Shown in pieces: positions 27,983 to 36,160 of a DNA stretch of 64,000 nucleotides (position 1 is its first letter; each line of letters starts with the position of its first letter). Below the pieces are notes generated by a model that was not told the DNA's origin, searched no databases, and saw only the letters and a list, made by a program, of their open reading frames with translations. The position numbers were made by a program, and so were the translations under genes. Source of the stretch: Nitrosospira sp. Is2 (GTDB lineage Bacteria; Pseudomonadota; Gammaproteobacteria; Burkholderiales; Nitrosomonadaceae); contig NZ_CP137134.1 in assembly GCF_033095785.1 (NCBI RefSeq), forward strand, positions 1,178,001-1,242,000. The letters run 5' to 3'.

Positions 27983-29164
27983 TTACATAGAAGAGGCCCC
28001 GCTTCCGTTCCCCATATCTTCTCCCGTCCTTTTCCGCTCCATCAATCCGATAAATTTATCGAATAGATAGTCGAGATCGTGGGGTCCCGGACTGGCTTCG
28101 GGATGACCCTGAAAACAAAAGGCGGATTGACCGATCAGTTCAAACCCCTGCAAGCTACCGTCAAATAACGATAGATGGGTAATACGCGCATTCTTAGGCA
28201 AGGAACTGCTATCAACCGCAAAACCGTGATTTTGACTGGTGATGAATATCTTTCCGCTATCAACATCCTGCACAGGGTGATTCGCGCCGTGGTGACCGAA
28301 TTTCATCTTTACGGTACGCGCACCACTGGCCAATCCCAGCAATTGATGTCCCATGCAAACGCCAAAAATCGGCAGGTCTTCTTCGAGCAACTTTCTGGTC
28401 GCCGTGATGGCGTAATCGCACGGCTCGGGATCACCCGGGCCGTTGGAAAGGAAGATGCCGTCGGGCTTCAATGCGATAATCTCATCGGCTGCTGTCTGCG
28501 CGGGGAAAACAGTGACCCTGCAATTACGCTGCACCAACTTCCGAAGCATATTGCGCTTGACACCAAAATCCAATGCAACGACATGAAAGCGAGGGTTCTC
28601 CTGAGTCTGGTATCCGTGCCCCAGTTTCCATTCGCCTTCATTCCATTCATAACGCTCGGCACAGCTCACCACTTTGGCGAGGTCCATTCCCACCAGGCCG
28701 GGAAATGCTTTTGCCTGTTTCAGCGCTTCCGCTTCGTCGGGCGACCCGGCCATAATACAGCCGGCTTGCGCTCCTTTTTCGCGCACAATACGAGTGAGCT
28801 TGCGGGTATCGATATCCGCAATTGCGACTACTCCGTGCTGTTTGAGATATTCCGGTAAGGTCTGGGTCTGGCGCCAGTTACTGGAGGCAGGTGGAAGACT
28901 TCGAATAACCAGTCCTGCCGCATGTACTCTATCGACGTTGCCGAATTCCACATCATCATCGTTTGTACCCGTATTTCCGATATGGGGATAGGTAAGGGTT
29001 ATTATTTGGCGGCAATAAGACGGATCAGTGAGAATTTCCTGGTACCCGGTCATGGAGGTGTTAAAGACCACCTCCCCCGTACTGATGCCGTCGGCGCCAA
29101 TGGATAAGCCACGAAAGACTGTGCCGTCAGCGAGCGCAAGAACGGCATGCGTGGGTTGTGGCAC
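27983..29164 (-). CDS. carA: Carbamoyl-phosphate synthase small subunit (glutaminase)
   Basis: Hydrolyses glutamine and passes ammonia to CarB. The N-terminal CarA domain shows VVFNTSMTGYQEILTDPSY. The class I glutamine amidotransferase domain has the nucleophile Cys in PIFGVCMGHQLLG and the His-Glu pair in FQGHPEASPGPHD. I start at GTG 29164 (393 residues), which has AGGAG 6 nt upstream; the longer frame from GTG 29191 does not. A near-consensus promoter lies just upstream. Confidence 0.96.
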   Translation of the reverse strand: MPQPTHAVLALADGTVFRGLSIGADGISTGEVVFNTSMTGYQEILTDPSYCRQIITLTYPHIGNTGTNDDDVEFGNVDRVHAAGLVIRSLPPASSNWRQTQTLPEYLKQHGVVAIADIDTRKLTRIVREKGAQAGCIMAGSPDEAEALKQAKAFPGLVGMDLAKVVSCAERYEWNEGEWKLGHGYQTQENPRFHVVALDFGVKRNMLRKLVQRNCRVTVFPAQTAADEIIALKPDGIFLSNGPGDPEPCDYAITATRKLLEEDLPIFGVCMGHQLLGLASGARTVKMKFGHHGANHPVQDVDSGKIFITSQNHGFAVDSSSLPKNARITHLSLFDGSLQGFELIGQSAFCFQGHPEASPGPHDLDYLFDKFIGLMERKRTGEDMGNGSGASSM

Positions 29165-29219
29165 GGAAAGCTCCTGGGGGAATACAGACACGGATTGAAA
29201 CGGGACAAGATGCCGTCTG

Positions 29220-29239
29220 TTCCGTTTTCGAAAACCGAA
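29220..29239. promoter_or_regulatory. Palindrome at the carA transcription start
   Basis: A perfect 12-bp palindrome GTTTTCGAAAAC (29224-29235) extends to 20 bp with one mismatched pair. It is centred at about the predicted +1 of the carA promoter, a position where a bound repressor would block initiation. It could instead fold as a short hairpin in the 5' leader. It does not match the E. coli ArgR box. The regulator is unknown. Confidence 0.45.
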
Positions 29240-29268
29240 ATTATACGTTCAAAAGCGTCCTACTTCAA
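29240..29268 (-). promoter_or_regulatory. Sigma70 promoter of carA
   Basis: On the minus strand TTGAAG (-35, 29263-29268), a 17-bp spacer and a perfect TATAAT (-10, 29240-29245) form a strong promoter. The start would be near 29233, giving a leader of about 70 nt to the GTG. Confidence 0.8.
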
Positions 29269-29390
29269 TAAAACCGGGCGATATAGCGACAAGGATCATG
29301 GACAGACCAGTTGACGGGAATCAGCTGAAATGACAAACAGGAAGGGAAAATGGATCCCGGCCTACTGAAGGATAGACCGGTGTGAACTTC

Positions 29391-30197
29391 TTAGCGCAAC
29401 CCGAGCACGTCCTGCATATCGAACAGCCCATTCTGTTGGTCCGCCAGAAAACGAGCCGCCCGCAGAGCGCCTTCCGCGAACGTTGCACGGCTGCCAGCCT
29501 TGTGCGAGATCTCAATCCGCTCGCCCGTACCCGCAAACATCACAGTGTGCTCACCTACAATGTCACCGCCGCGCACAGTGGCAAAACCGATAGCGCCGGT
29601 GGGACGCTCACCCGTATGGCCCGCGCGTTCATAGACCGCGACCTTTCCAAGATCTCTACCAAGCGCCTTTGCCACCACCTCCCCCATCTTAAGTGCAGTA
29701 CCGGACGGGGCATCTACCTTATGGCGATGGTGAGCTTCGATGATCTCAACATCATAACCCTCACTCAACACCCGGGCCGCCATTTCCAGCAGCTTGAGGG
29801 TCACATTCACCCCCACGCTCATGTTGGGAGCAAATACGATGGCGGCATCCTTTGATGCGGCCTCAAGTTCTTCTTTTTGCTCGGGCGAAAAGCCGGTGGT
29901 CCCAATGACCATTTTGACCCTGTTCGCTCGACAGGCGGCGAGATGCGCCAGCGTTCCTTCAGGACGGGTAAAATCGATCAGCACATCGCTTACGCGAAGC
30001 GCGGCAGCCAAATCATCAGTAATATGCACATTCCCTGGGGCGCCTATTAACTCACCCGCGTTTTTCTTAACGTAGGGGTTCCCCGCACGCTCCAACGCAG
30101 CAGTTAAACGCAGATCCTCCGCTCGCGCAATCGCTTCCAGCAATGCACGCCCCATTCGGCCGGAACTTCCGGCAACGGCGATATTCAATGTCTTCAT
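29391..30197 (-). CDS. dapB: 4-Hydroxy-tetrahydrodipicolinate reductase
   Basis: Reduces the dihydrodipicolinate intermediate in lysine and meso-diaminopimelate synthesis. The 268-residue protein has the NAD(P)-binding start IAVAGSSGRMGRALLEA, the motif DFTRPEGTLAH and the catalytic region EIIEAHHRHKVDAPSGTALK. It is 200 bp upstream of carA in the same direction; dapB-carA-carB is a frequent order in proteobacteria. Confidence 0.97.
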   Translation of the reverse strand: MKTLNIAVAGSSGRMGRALLEAIARAEDLRLTAALERAGNPYVKKNAGELIGAPGNVHITDDLAAALRVSDVLIDFTRPEGTLAHLAACRANRVKMVIGTTGFSPEQKEELEAASKDAAIVFAPNMSVGVNVTLKLLEMAARVLSEGYDVEIIEAHHRHKVDAPSGTALKMGEVVAKALGRDLGKVAVYERAGHTGERPTGAIGFATVRGGDIVGEHTVMFAGTGERIEISHKAGSRATFAEGALRAARFLADQQNGLFDMQDVLGLR

Positions 30198-30233
30198 CTG
30201 GGCTTAAATAACATCACTTTCAGGACGACGTCC

Positions 30234-30833
30234 CTACTCTTTTAGTTGGTCCGCTTCATTGGCGCCCCTGTCCGTCGCCTGTGATGGCGCCTGCCTGGGA
30301 ACTCGTTTTTCCGGCGCCGGCGAAACTGAAGTATCGCTTCTCGGAGGAACGCCGTTCGAACTTGTAATACTGCCGGGGTCGGGACTTTTCTGAACTGGCG
30401 TTTCCGCTAAAACCGGAACCCCGCCTGCGTCCTTGCGCTCTTCTTTAACCAAGGGCGTCTCAGGCTCAATCGGCGCTGCGTGCTCGACTACAGGAGGCCG
30501 AATAAAAGCAGCTGAAGTTTTGAAACTGCCATCAATGCGTATCAGGTTGTCTTCGTCAAAAAACACGGTCAGGCGTCGCTGCTCAACCAGTCTACCTTCC
30601 TGTTCCAGGCGATACACGTAATCCCAGCGGTTGTTGTGAAATGCGTCGTTAATCATCGGCGAGCCCAGAGCAAAACGCACTTGTGACCTCGTCATTCCCG
30701 GCTTCAGTTTGTCGACCATTTCCTGGGTGATAACATTGCCCTGCTGGATTTCTATTTTATAGAGCAGGGATGGAACAGACGAACATCCGGCGAGCAATAT
30801 CGCAACGACCAGCGTGAGTAGTATTGCGCGCAT
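30234..30833 (-). CDS. bamE: Outer membrane assembly lipoprotein BamE with proline-rich tail
   Basis: Accessory lipoprotein of the BAM beta-barrel insertion machine. I start at ATG 30833 (199 residues), which puts a lipoprotein signal MRAILLTLVVAILLAGC at the N-terminus. The longer frame is not supported. The SmpA/OmlA domain follows (about 25-105) with LKPGMTRSQVRFALGSPMI and DYVYRLEQ. A proline/serine-rich, probably disordered C-terminal extension of about 90 residues makes it far longer than the 113-residue E. coli protein. It is divergent from fur across 73 bp. Confidence 0.93.
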   Translation of the reverse strand: MRAILLTLVVAILLAGCSSVPSLLYKIEIQQGNVITQEMVDKLKPGMTRSQVRFALGSPMINDAFHNNRWDYVYRLEQEGRLVEQRRLTVFFDEDNLIRIDGSFKTSAAFIRPPVVEHAAPIEPETPLVKEERKDAGGVPVLAETPVQKSPDPGSITSSNGVPPRSDTSVSPAPEKRVPRQAPSQATDRGANEADQLKE

Positions 30834-30847
30834 GCGGCAGCGTAGTG

Positions 30848-30876
30848 TTTCCAAAGCAAACCCAACGTTATATGAT
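30848..30876 (+). promoter_or_regulatory. Candidate promoter of fur
   Basis: TTTCCA (-35, 30848-30853), a 17-bp spacer and TATGAT (-10, 30871-30876) lie about 30 bp before the fur ATG in the short bamE-fur divergent region. The -10 is close to consensus, the -35 weaker. No clear Fur box is seen on inspection. Confidence 0.45.
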
Positions 30877-30906
30877 ACAGCAAATAACCTATTGGATGAC
30901 ATCGCT

Positions 30907-31362
30907 ATGAGCAAGCCAAACAATCTTAAAACCATGGGCTTGAAGGCCACGTTACCACGGCTCAGAATCCTGAGCTTGTTTGAGAGCAGCCCCGTCCGCC
31001 ATCTCTCCGCAGAGGATGTTTATCGAACACTGATCAGTGAAGGCGAAGATATTGGTCTTGCCACTGTCTACAGGGTGCTCACCCAGTTCGAGCAGGCCGG
31101 ATTGCTCGAGCGCCACCATTTTGAAGGCGGCAAAGCCGTGTTTGAGCTTTCCAGCAGCACGCATCATGACCACTTGGTGTGCTTGCAGTGCGGCAGGGTC
31201 GAAGAATTTTATGACGCCGAAATCGAGAAACGGCAAATAAAAATCGCCAAGGATCGGGGATTTGCCTTACACGAGCACTCGCTTTCGCTTTACGCGGACT
31301 GCATCAAGCCCGCGTGCCCGTATCGAAAAACGGAAGAAGGCACGGGTAGTGGGAAAAGTTGA
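30907..31362 (+). CDS. fur: Ferric uptake regulator Fur
   Basis: Iron-responsive repressor. From ATG 30907 the protein has 151 residues. The winged-helix domain (about 1-85) contains HLSAEDVYRTLISEG and GLATVYRVLTQFEQAGLL. The metal-binding dimerisation domain has HHDHLVCLQCG, whose CxxC binds structural zinc, and a second Cys pair in CIKPACP. The longer frame from 30814 adds residues not seen in Fur. It is divergent from bamE, a conserved betaproteobacterial arrangement. A nitrifier with many haem and iron enzymes needs this control. Confidence 0.96.
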   Translation: MSKPNNLKTMGLKATLPRLRILSLFESSPVRHLSAEDVYRTLISEGEDIGLATVYRVLTQFEQAGLLERHHFEGGKAVFELSSSTHHDHLVCLQCGRVEEFYDAEIEKRQIKIAKDRGFALHEHSLSLYADCIKPACPYRKTEEGTGSGKS

Positions 31363-31698
31363 TTTTATACGCCGCGCCCGTATTTGACCGTGAGTCGTCA
31401 GCAGCAACTGACCCTGTTGAACGGGTAGATAGTCGATGTAGATCGCAGGATGGCGCTACGAAAATGCTGCACCATCATTGTACTGAACGTGCTGTTCTCG
31501 TCTAGTCGTGCGTCAGTTGATAAATCCCCCGCCCCGACTCTTCACCTGCTACCACACTCTTGTCATGTTCGAGCCAGGGATCTCTCATAAATCCTCCATC
31601 TGTCCTGTCGGGGGGACACAGTGGGATTAGGAACCGACGCCGCGACCGGGCAAGGGCCGGATGCGGGACACTTATTCGGCAACTCTCCTGTCAAGGGG
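31363..31698. other. Intergenic region fur-ilvB
   Basis: Apart from the ilvB promoter at its right end, I see no convincing gene. A 46-codon frame (31450-31590, plus) has a hydrophobic N-terminus but an AGG placed directly against its ATG, so it is probably chance. No T-rich terminator hairpin follows fur. Confidence 0.35.
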
Positions 31699-31727
31699 TT
31701 GACCAATGATTGCCTAACCGCTACTGT
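31699..31727 (+). promoter_or_regulatory. Sigma70 promoter of ilvBHC
   Basis: TTGACC (-35, 31699-31704), a 17-bp spacer and TACTGT (-10, 31722-31727) precede ilvB by about 50 bp. No leader peptide rich in Ile/Val/Leu codons and no attenuator hairpin are visible, so classical enterobacterial attenuation is unlikely. Confidence 0.6.
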
Positions 31728-31779
31728 TCAGTGTTTTACTTAATATTTTGCTGCACCCTACATTGGAAATGAAGAAAGC

Positions 31780-33483
31780 ATGAGCACGGAATTAACGGGC
31801 GCTGAAATCACGGTGCGTTGTTTGCAGAAGGAAGGGATCGATTATATTTTCGGCTACCCAGGCGGCGCCGTGCTGTTTATTTATGACGAATTGTTCAAGC
31901 AGGACAAGGTCAAGCACGTCCTCGTGCGGCATGAGCAAGCGGCAGTGCACGCAGCGGACGGCTACGCCCGATCCAGTAACAAGGTTGGCGTGGCCTTGGT
32001 GACCTCGGGCCCTGGCGTCACTAATGCTGTTACTGGTATCGCTACCGCCTACATGGATTCCATCCCGCTCGTCATCATCAGCGGACAGGTGCCAACCCAT
32101 GCCATCGGCTTGGATGCGTTTCAGGAGGTTGACACGGTGGGTATCACCCGCCCTTGCGTCAAACACAACTTTCTGGTGAAGAACATTGATGAGCTGGCAA
32201 CCACCATCAAGAAAGCATTCTACATTGCGTCAACTGGACGCCCCGGGCCCGTGCTCGTGGATATCCCCAAGGATGTAAGTCAGCAGAAAGCAGCGTTTCT
32301 TTATCCGGACAGCGTCTCCATGCGCTCCTATAATCCCGTCACCCGCGGGCATGCGGGGCAGATAAGAAAAGCCGTACAACTGATACTCGAAGCGAAACGT
32401 CCGATGATGTACACGGGCGGGGGCGTCATCCTTAGCGATGCTGCGGGGAGGCTCACCGATCTCGTGCAGATGCTCGGCTTTCCCTGCACAAATACATTAA
32501 TGGGTTTGGGCGGCTATCCCGCAACTGACAAGCAGTTTGTCGGAATGCTGGGAATGCATGGCACATACGAAGCCAATATGGCGATGCAACACTGCGACGT
32601 GCTCGTCGCCATCGGTGCCCGGTTCGATGATCGTGTCATCGGCAATCCGAAGCATTTCTTTAATGAAGATCGCAAGATCATTCACATCGACATCGATCCT
32701 TCGTCCATATCCAAGAGGGTCAAAGTCGATGTCCCGATCGTCGGTAACGTCTCGGACGTACTGGATGAATTGATAAAACAGCTCAAGGCGCACAAGGAAA
32801 AACCGGACCAGACGGCTCTTGACGCGTGGTGGACTCAGATCAATGCGTGGCGTGCCCGTGATTGCCTCAAATACGACCGTTCAGGTACAGTCACCAAGCC
32901 GCAATGGGTGATCGAAAAGCTCTATGAGGTGACAGGGGGCGATGCATTCATCACCTCCGATGTAGGTCAGCATCAGATGTGGGCGGCGCAGTTTTACAAG
33001 TTTGACCTGCCCCGCCGCTGGATCAATTCGGGGGGCCTGGGAACGATGGGATTCGGTCTGCCGGCAGCGATGGGCGTTCAGTTTGCGAATCCTGGTAACG
33101 TCGTCGCCTGTGTTACAGGTGAGGCCAGCATACAGATGTGCATACAAGAGCTGTCTACGTGCAAGCAGTACAATTTGCCACTCAAGATTATTAATTTGAA
33201 TAACCGTTATATGGGCATGGTAAGACAGTGGCAGGAATTTTTTCACGGCAATCGTTATGCCGAATCGTATATGGATGCTCTTCCGAATTTCGTCAAGTTG
33301 GCCGAGAGTTATGGTCATGTAGGCATGAAAATTGAACACCCGCAAGATGTGGAAGGCGCCCTCAAGGAGGCATTCCAGCTCAAGGACAGGTTGGTATTCA
33401 TGGATTTTATTACCGACCAGACGGAGAACGTCTTCCCCATGGTGCCGGGCGGGAAGGGTCTTTCTGAAATGATCCTGGTATAA
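31780..33483 (+). CDS. ilvB: Acetolactate synthase large (catalytic) subunit
   Basis: ThDP enzyme making acetolactate and acetohydroxybutyrate, the first common step of valine, leucine and isoleucine synthesis. The 567-residue protein has the N-terminal Pyr domain with the catalytic Glu in RHEQAA, the central FAD-binding domain, and the C-terminal PP domain. The usual GDG metal motif reads GEAS (followed by IQMCIQEL and, later, NLNNRYMGM). A Glu there is known to me from other betaproteobacteria, but the Ala in place of the second Gly is unusual. It is followed by ilvH after 3 bp. Confidence 0.97.
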   Translation: MSTELTGAEITVRCLQKEGIDYIFGYPGGAVLFIYDELFKQDKVKHVLVRHEQAAVHAADGYARSSNKVGVALVTSGPGVTNAVTGIATAYMDSIPLVIISGQVPTHAIGLDAFQEVDTVGITRPCVKHNFLVKNIDELATTIKKAFYIASTGRPGPVLVDIPKDVSQQKAAFLYPDSVSMRSYNPVTRGHAGQIRKAVQLILEAKRPMMYTGGGVILSDAAGRLTDLVQMLGFPCTNTLMGLGGYPATDKQFVGMLGMHGTYEANMAMQHCDVLVAIGARFDDRVIGNPKHFFNEDRKIIHIDIDPSSISKRVKVDVPIVGNVSDVLDELIKQLKAHKEKPDQTALDAWWTQINAWRARDCLKYDRSGTVTKPQWVIEKLYEVTGGDAFITSDVGQHQMWAAQFYKFDLPRRWINSGGLGTMGFGLPAAMGVQFANPGNVVACVTGEASIQMCIQELSTCKQYNLPLKIINLNNRYMGMVRQWQEFFHGNRYAESYMDALPNFVKLAESYGHVGMKIEHPQDVEGALKEAFQLKDRLVFMDFITDQTENVFPMVPGGKGLSEMILV

Positions 33484-33486
33484 CAA

Positions 33487-33978
33487 ATGCGCCATATCAT
33501 TTCTTTGTTAATGGAAAACGAAGCGGGCGCATTGTCTCGTGTCGCGGGGCTCTTCTCTTCCCGCGGATATAATATTGAATCCCTTACCGTCGCAGCCACG
33601 GAAGATTCCACTTTGTCCCGCATGACGCTAGTTACCACCGGTTCAGATGATGTGATTGAGCAAATAACCAAGCAACTAAACAAGCTCATCGAGGTCGTCA
33701 AAGTGGTGGACTTAAGCGATGGGGATCACATTGAGCGCGAACTGATGCTGATAAAGGTGCGTGCCCTCGGCAAGGATCGTGAGGAAATCAAGCGGATGTC
33801 GGATATTTTTCGCGGCCGCATCATTGACGTTACCGATAAATCGTACACCATCGAACTGACCGGTACCGGCTCCAAGCTCGACGCATTTCTTCAGGCCGTC
33901 GAACGTAGCTCAATTCTGGAGACAGTACGCACCGGCGCCTCCGGCATAGGTCGTGGCGAGCGGATATTGAAGGTCTAG
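33487..33978 (+). CDS. ilvH: Acetolactate synthase small (regulatory) subunit
   Basis: Activates the large subunit and gives feedback inhibition by valine. The 163-residue protein has an ACT domain at the N-terminus (HIISLLMENEAGALSRVAGLFSSRGYNIESLTV) typical of IlvH/IlvN, and the conserved C-terminal ALS_ss_C domain. It follows ilvB almost without gap, so the two subunits are translated from one mRNA. Confidence 0.97.
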   Translation: MRHIISLLMENEAGALSRVAGLFSSRGYNIESLTVAATEDSTLSRMTLVTTGSDDVIEQITKQLNKLIEVVKVVDLSDGDHIERELMLIKVRALGKDREEIKRMSDIFRGRIIDVTDKSYTIELTGTGSKLDAFLQAVERSSILETVRTGASGIGRGERILKV

Positions 33979-33990
33979 CAGGGGTCGTGC

Positions 33991-34019
33991 GCGCTGGGTA
34001 AAAACCCGCTCCCCAGCGC
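33991..34019 (+). other. Stem-loop in ilvH-ilvC spacer
   Basis: An 8-bp perfect stem GCGCTGGG/CCCAGCGC (33991-33998 with 34012-34019) with a 13-nt loop lies 40 bp before ilvC. There is no T-run, so it is more likely a processing or mRNA-stability element than a terminator, allowing ilvC to be expressed at a different level. Confidence 0.45.
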
Positions 34020-34060
34020 TTCTACTGTCGCTTTCTAATTCTTTTAAGCATAAGGAAACC

Positions 34061-35077
34061 ATGAATATTTATTATGATAAGGACGCCGACTTGTCCCTCA
34101 TCAGAGACAAGAAAGTCACTATTGTCGGTTATGGCTCGCAGGGACATGCTCACGCCAATAATTTGAACGACTCGGGTGTAACGGTTACTGTTGGGCTGCG
34201 CAAGGACGGAGCCTCGTGGAGCAAAGCGCAGGCTGCTGGCCTTAACGTCCAGGAAGTGGCAGAGGCCGTGAAAGGAGCTGACGTAATAATGGTGCTGCTC
34301 CCGGATGAGCAAATCGCCGCCGTTTATGCCTCTGAGATCGAGCCCAACCTGAAAAATGGTGCAACGTTGGCGTTTGCTCACGGCTTCAACGTGCATTATG
34401 GCCAAGTATCACCACGGGAGGATCTCGACGTCATCATGATAGCGCCAAAAGGGCCGGGGCATCTGGTGCGCTCAACCTATCTGCAAGGGGGTGGCGTACC
34501 TTCACTCATTGCCGTGCATCAGAATAAATCGGGCAAGGCGCGCGAGCTTGCGCTCTCCTATGCAGCAGCTAACGGCGGAACGCGCGGAGGCGTGATTGAA
34601 ACTAACTTTCGCGAAGAAACCGAGACCGATCTGTTCGGCGAGCAGGTGGTCCTGTGCGGGGGTTTGACCGCTCTGATTCAGGCTGGCTTTGAAACATTAG
34701 TTGAGGCGGGGTACGCGCCCGAAATGGCCTATTTCGAATGTCTTCACGAGGTGAAACTGATTGTTGATCTGATCTATGAAGGCGGGATAGCAAACATGCG
34801 CTACTCTATTTCCAACAATGCGGAATATGGCGACATATCGCGCGGTCCGCGCATTGTTACCGAGGCCACTCGGGCAGAAATGCGCAAGATCCTGCACGAA
34901 ATTCAGATAGGTGAGTATGCGCGCGAATTCATTCTGGAAAATCGGGCAGGTGCGCCGATGCTGAAAGCCAGTCGCCGCCTCGCCTCCGCTCATCAGGTTG
35001 AAACAGTTGGCGCCAAGCTGCGAGACATGATGCCCTGGATCAAAAAAAATAAGCTGGTCGATCAGGCGAAAAATTAA
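34061..35077 (+). CDS. ilvC: Ketol-acid reductoisomerase (class I)
   Basis: NADPH-dependent isomeroreduction, second step of valine/isoleucine synthesis. The 338-residue length and VTIVGYGSQGHAHANNLNDSG nucleotide motif mark the short class I type. Metal-binding residues lie in the C-terminal knotted domain (FREETETDLFGEQVVLCGG and FECLHE). AAGGAAACC precedes the ATG. Third gene of ilvBHC. Confidence 0.98.
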   Translation: MNIYYDKDADLSLIRDKKVTIVGYGSQGHAHANNLNDSGVTVTVGLRKDGASWSKAQAAGLNVQEVAEAVKGADVIMVLLPDEQIAAVYASEIEPNLKNGATLAFAHGFNVHYGQVSPREDLDVIMIAPKGPGHLVRSTYLQGGGVPSLIAVHQNKSGKARELALSYAAANGGTRGGVIETNFREETETDLFGEQVVLCGGLTALIQAGFETLVEAGYAPEMAYFECLHEVKLIVDLIYEGGIANMRYSISNNAEYGDISRGPRIVTEATRAEMRKILHEIQIGEYAREFILENRAGAPMLKASRRLASAHQVETVGAKLRDMMPWIKKNKLVDQAKN

Positions 35078-35392
35078 AAGAGGCAGGGGCGGCCCGACGC
35101 CAACCCGGCCGCCCGTCCCTGTCCGCTCCTCAAAGCCAGTCTCACCCGTATTACAGTCCCGCCTTCTTTTCCGACGGATTTTTTTGGCTTACTGCAAACG
35201 CCGGGCCAGTGCCTTGGTCCGGCGGCCGATTGATTTGCTGGGCGCTTTCTCCGAAGATAACACATACCCGAAGCGTGACCTATTCACTGGGTAACAGGCC
35301 CCATGCTCTTGGGCATGGATACAGGGACTGCTGTTTACCATCGACCGATAACCGGTTAACATCAACCGGTCTCCTCCGGGATTGCATGAACG
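35078..35392. other. Intergenic region ilvC-pssA with three hairpins; psd absent
   Basis: A GC-rich hairpin (35084-35121, GCGGCC/GGCCGC core) follows ilvC without a T-run. Two more perfect stem-loops occur: CCATGC/GCATGG at 35301-35318 and ACCGGTT/AACCGGT at 35351-35370, the latter just before pssA. In many betaproteobacteria psd lies here between ilvC and pssA, but translation of this stretch shows nothing Psd-like. Confidence 0.45.
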
Positions 35393-36157
35393 ATGCATGA
35401 TCCTCATCCACGCCTCCTCAAATCCAATCTCCGCCGGCGCGGCATATATCTGCTGCCTAACTTGTTTACCACGGCCGCACTGTTCGCCGGATTCTATGCC
35501 ATCGTGCAGGCGATGAACGGGCGTTTTGAACATTCCGCGGTTTCCATCTTCATCGCGATGGTGCTGGATGGATTGGACGGGAGGGTGGCTCGTCTGACAC
35601 ACACTCAGAGCGAATTCGGCGCGGAATACGATAGCCTGTCCGACATGGTTTCGTTTGGCGCGGCACCCGCGCTGGTGATATACGAATGGGCGTTGAAGGG
35701 CATGGGCAAGCTAGGGTGGATCGCGGCTTTCATTTATTGCGTCTGTGCCGCGCTGCGTCTCGCCCGCTTCAATACCAATATCGGCGTCGTGGACAAGCGC
35801 TTCTTTCAGGGCCTCCCGAGCCCGGCCGCCGCAGCACTCATTGCGGGCCTGGTGTGGGTTATGCTGGATTTTGAAATAGCCGGTACAGACATTCGTTGGC
35901 TTGCCTGGTGCATCACACTGTTCGCGGGTTTGACGATGGTGAGTAACATCCCCTATTACAGCGGCAAGGAAATCAATTTGCGTAAAAGTGTGCCCTTCAT
36001 TACCGTTCTGCTGCTGGCGCTCTTTTTCTTTGTACTAATTCCAAGTCATCCACCCGTTGTGCTGTTCTGCCTTTTTTTCCTCTATGCGCTCTCCGGCTAT
36101 TTCTTGCGGATGTGGCGATGGTTCAAGAAGAAAAGAACGACCAGCGAGAGCCAATAA
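35393..36157 (+). CDS. pssA: CDP-diacylglycerol-serine O-phosphatidyltransferase
   Basis: Integral membrane enzyme that makes phosphatidylserine, the precursor of phosphatidylethanolamine. The 254-residue protein has the CDP-alcohol phosphotransferase signature DGRVAR-x8-G-x3-D-x3-D (about 60-83), with the metal-binding aspartates intact, and about seven membrane segments. It is followed after 3 bp by pgi, an unrelated sugar enzyme. Its usual partner psd (decarboxylase) is not in the window. Confidence 0.94.
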   Translation: MHDPHPRLLKSNLRRRGIYLLPNLFTTAALFAGFYAIVQAMNGRFEHSAVSIFIAMVLDGLDGRVARLTHTQSEFGAEYDSLSDMVSFGAAPALVIYEWALKGMGKLGWIAAFIYCVCAALRLARFNTNIGVVDKRFFQGLPSPAAAALIAGLVWVMLDFEIAGTDIRWLAWCITLFAGLTMVSNIPYYSGKEINLRKSVPFITVLLLALFFFVLIPSHPPVVLFCLFFLYALSGYFLRMWRWFKKKRTTSESQ

Positions 36158-36160
36158 CGT

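Noticed and set aside
30834..30950. N-terminal extension of BamE
   Set aside because: It overlaps the fur promoter region and would place the lipoprotein signal internally.
31450..31590. 46-residue frame with hydrophobic start between fur and ilvB
   Set aside because: AGG touches the ATG, leaving no spacing for a ribosome site, and the remainder is not protein-like; not an Ile/Val/Leu-rich leader.
35135..35400. Degraded psd gene in the ilvC-pssA spacer
   Set aside because: None of the plus-strand translations shows Psd motifs such as the LGST-type cleavage region.
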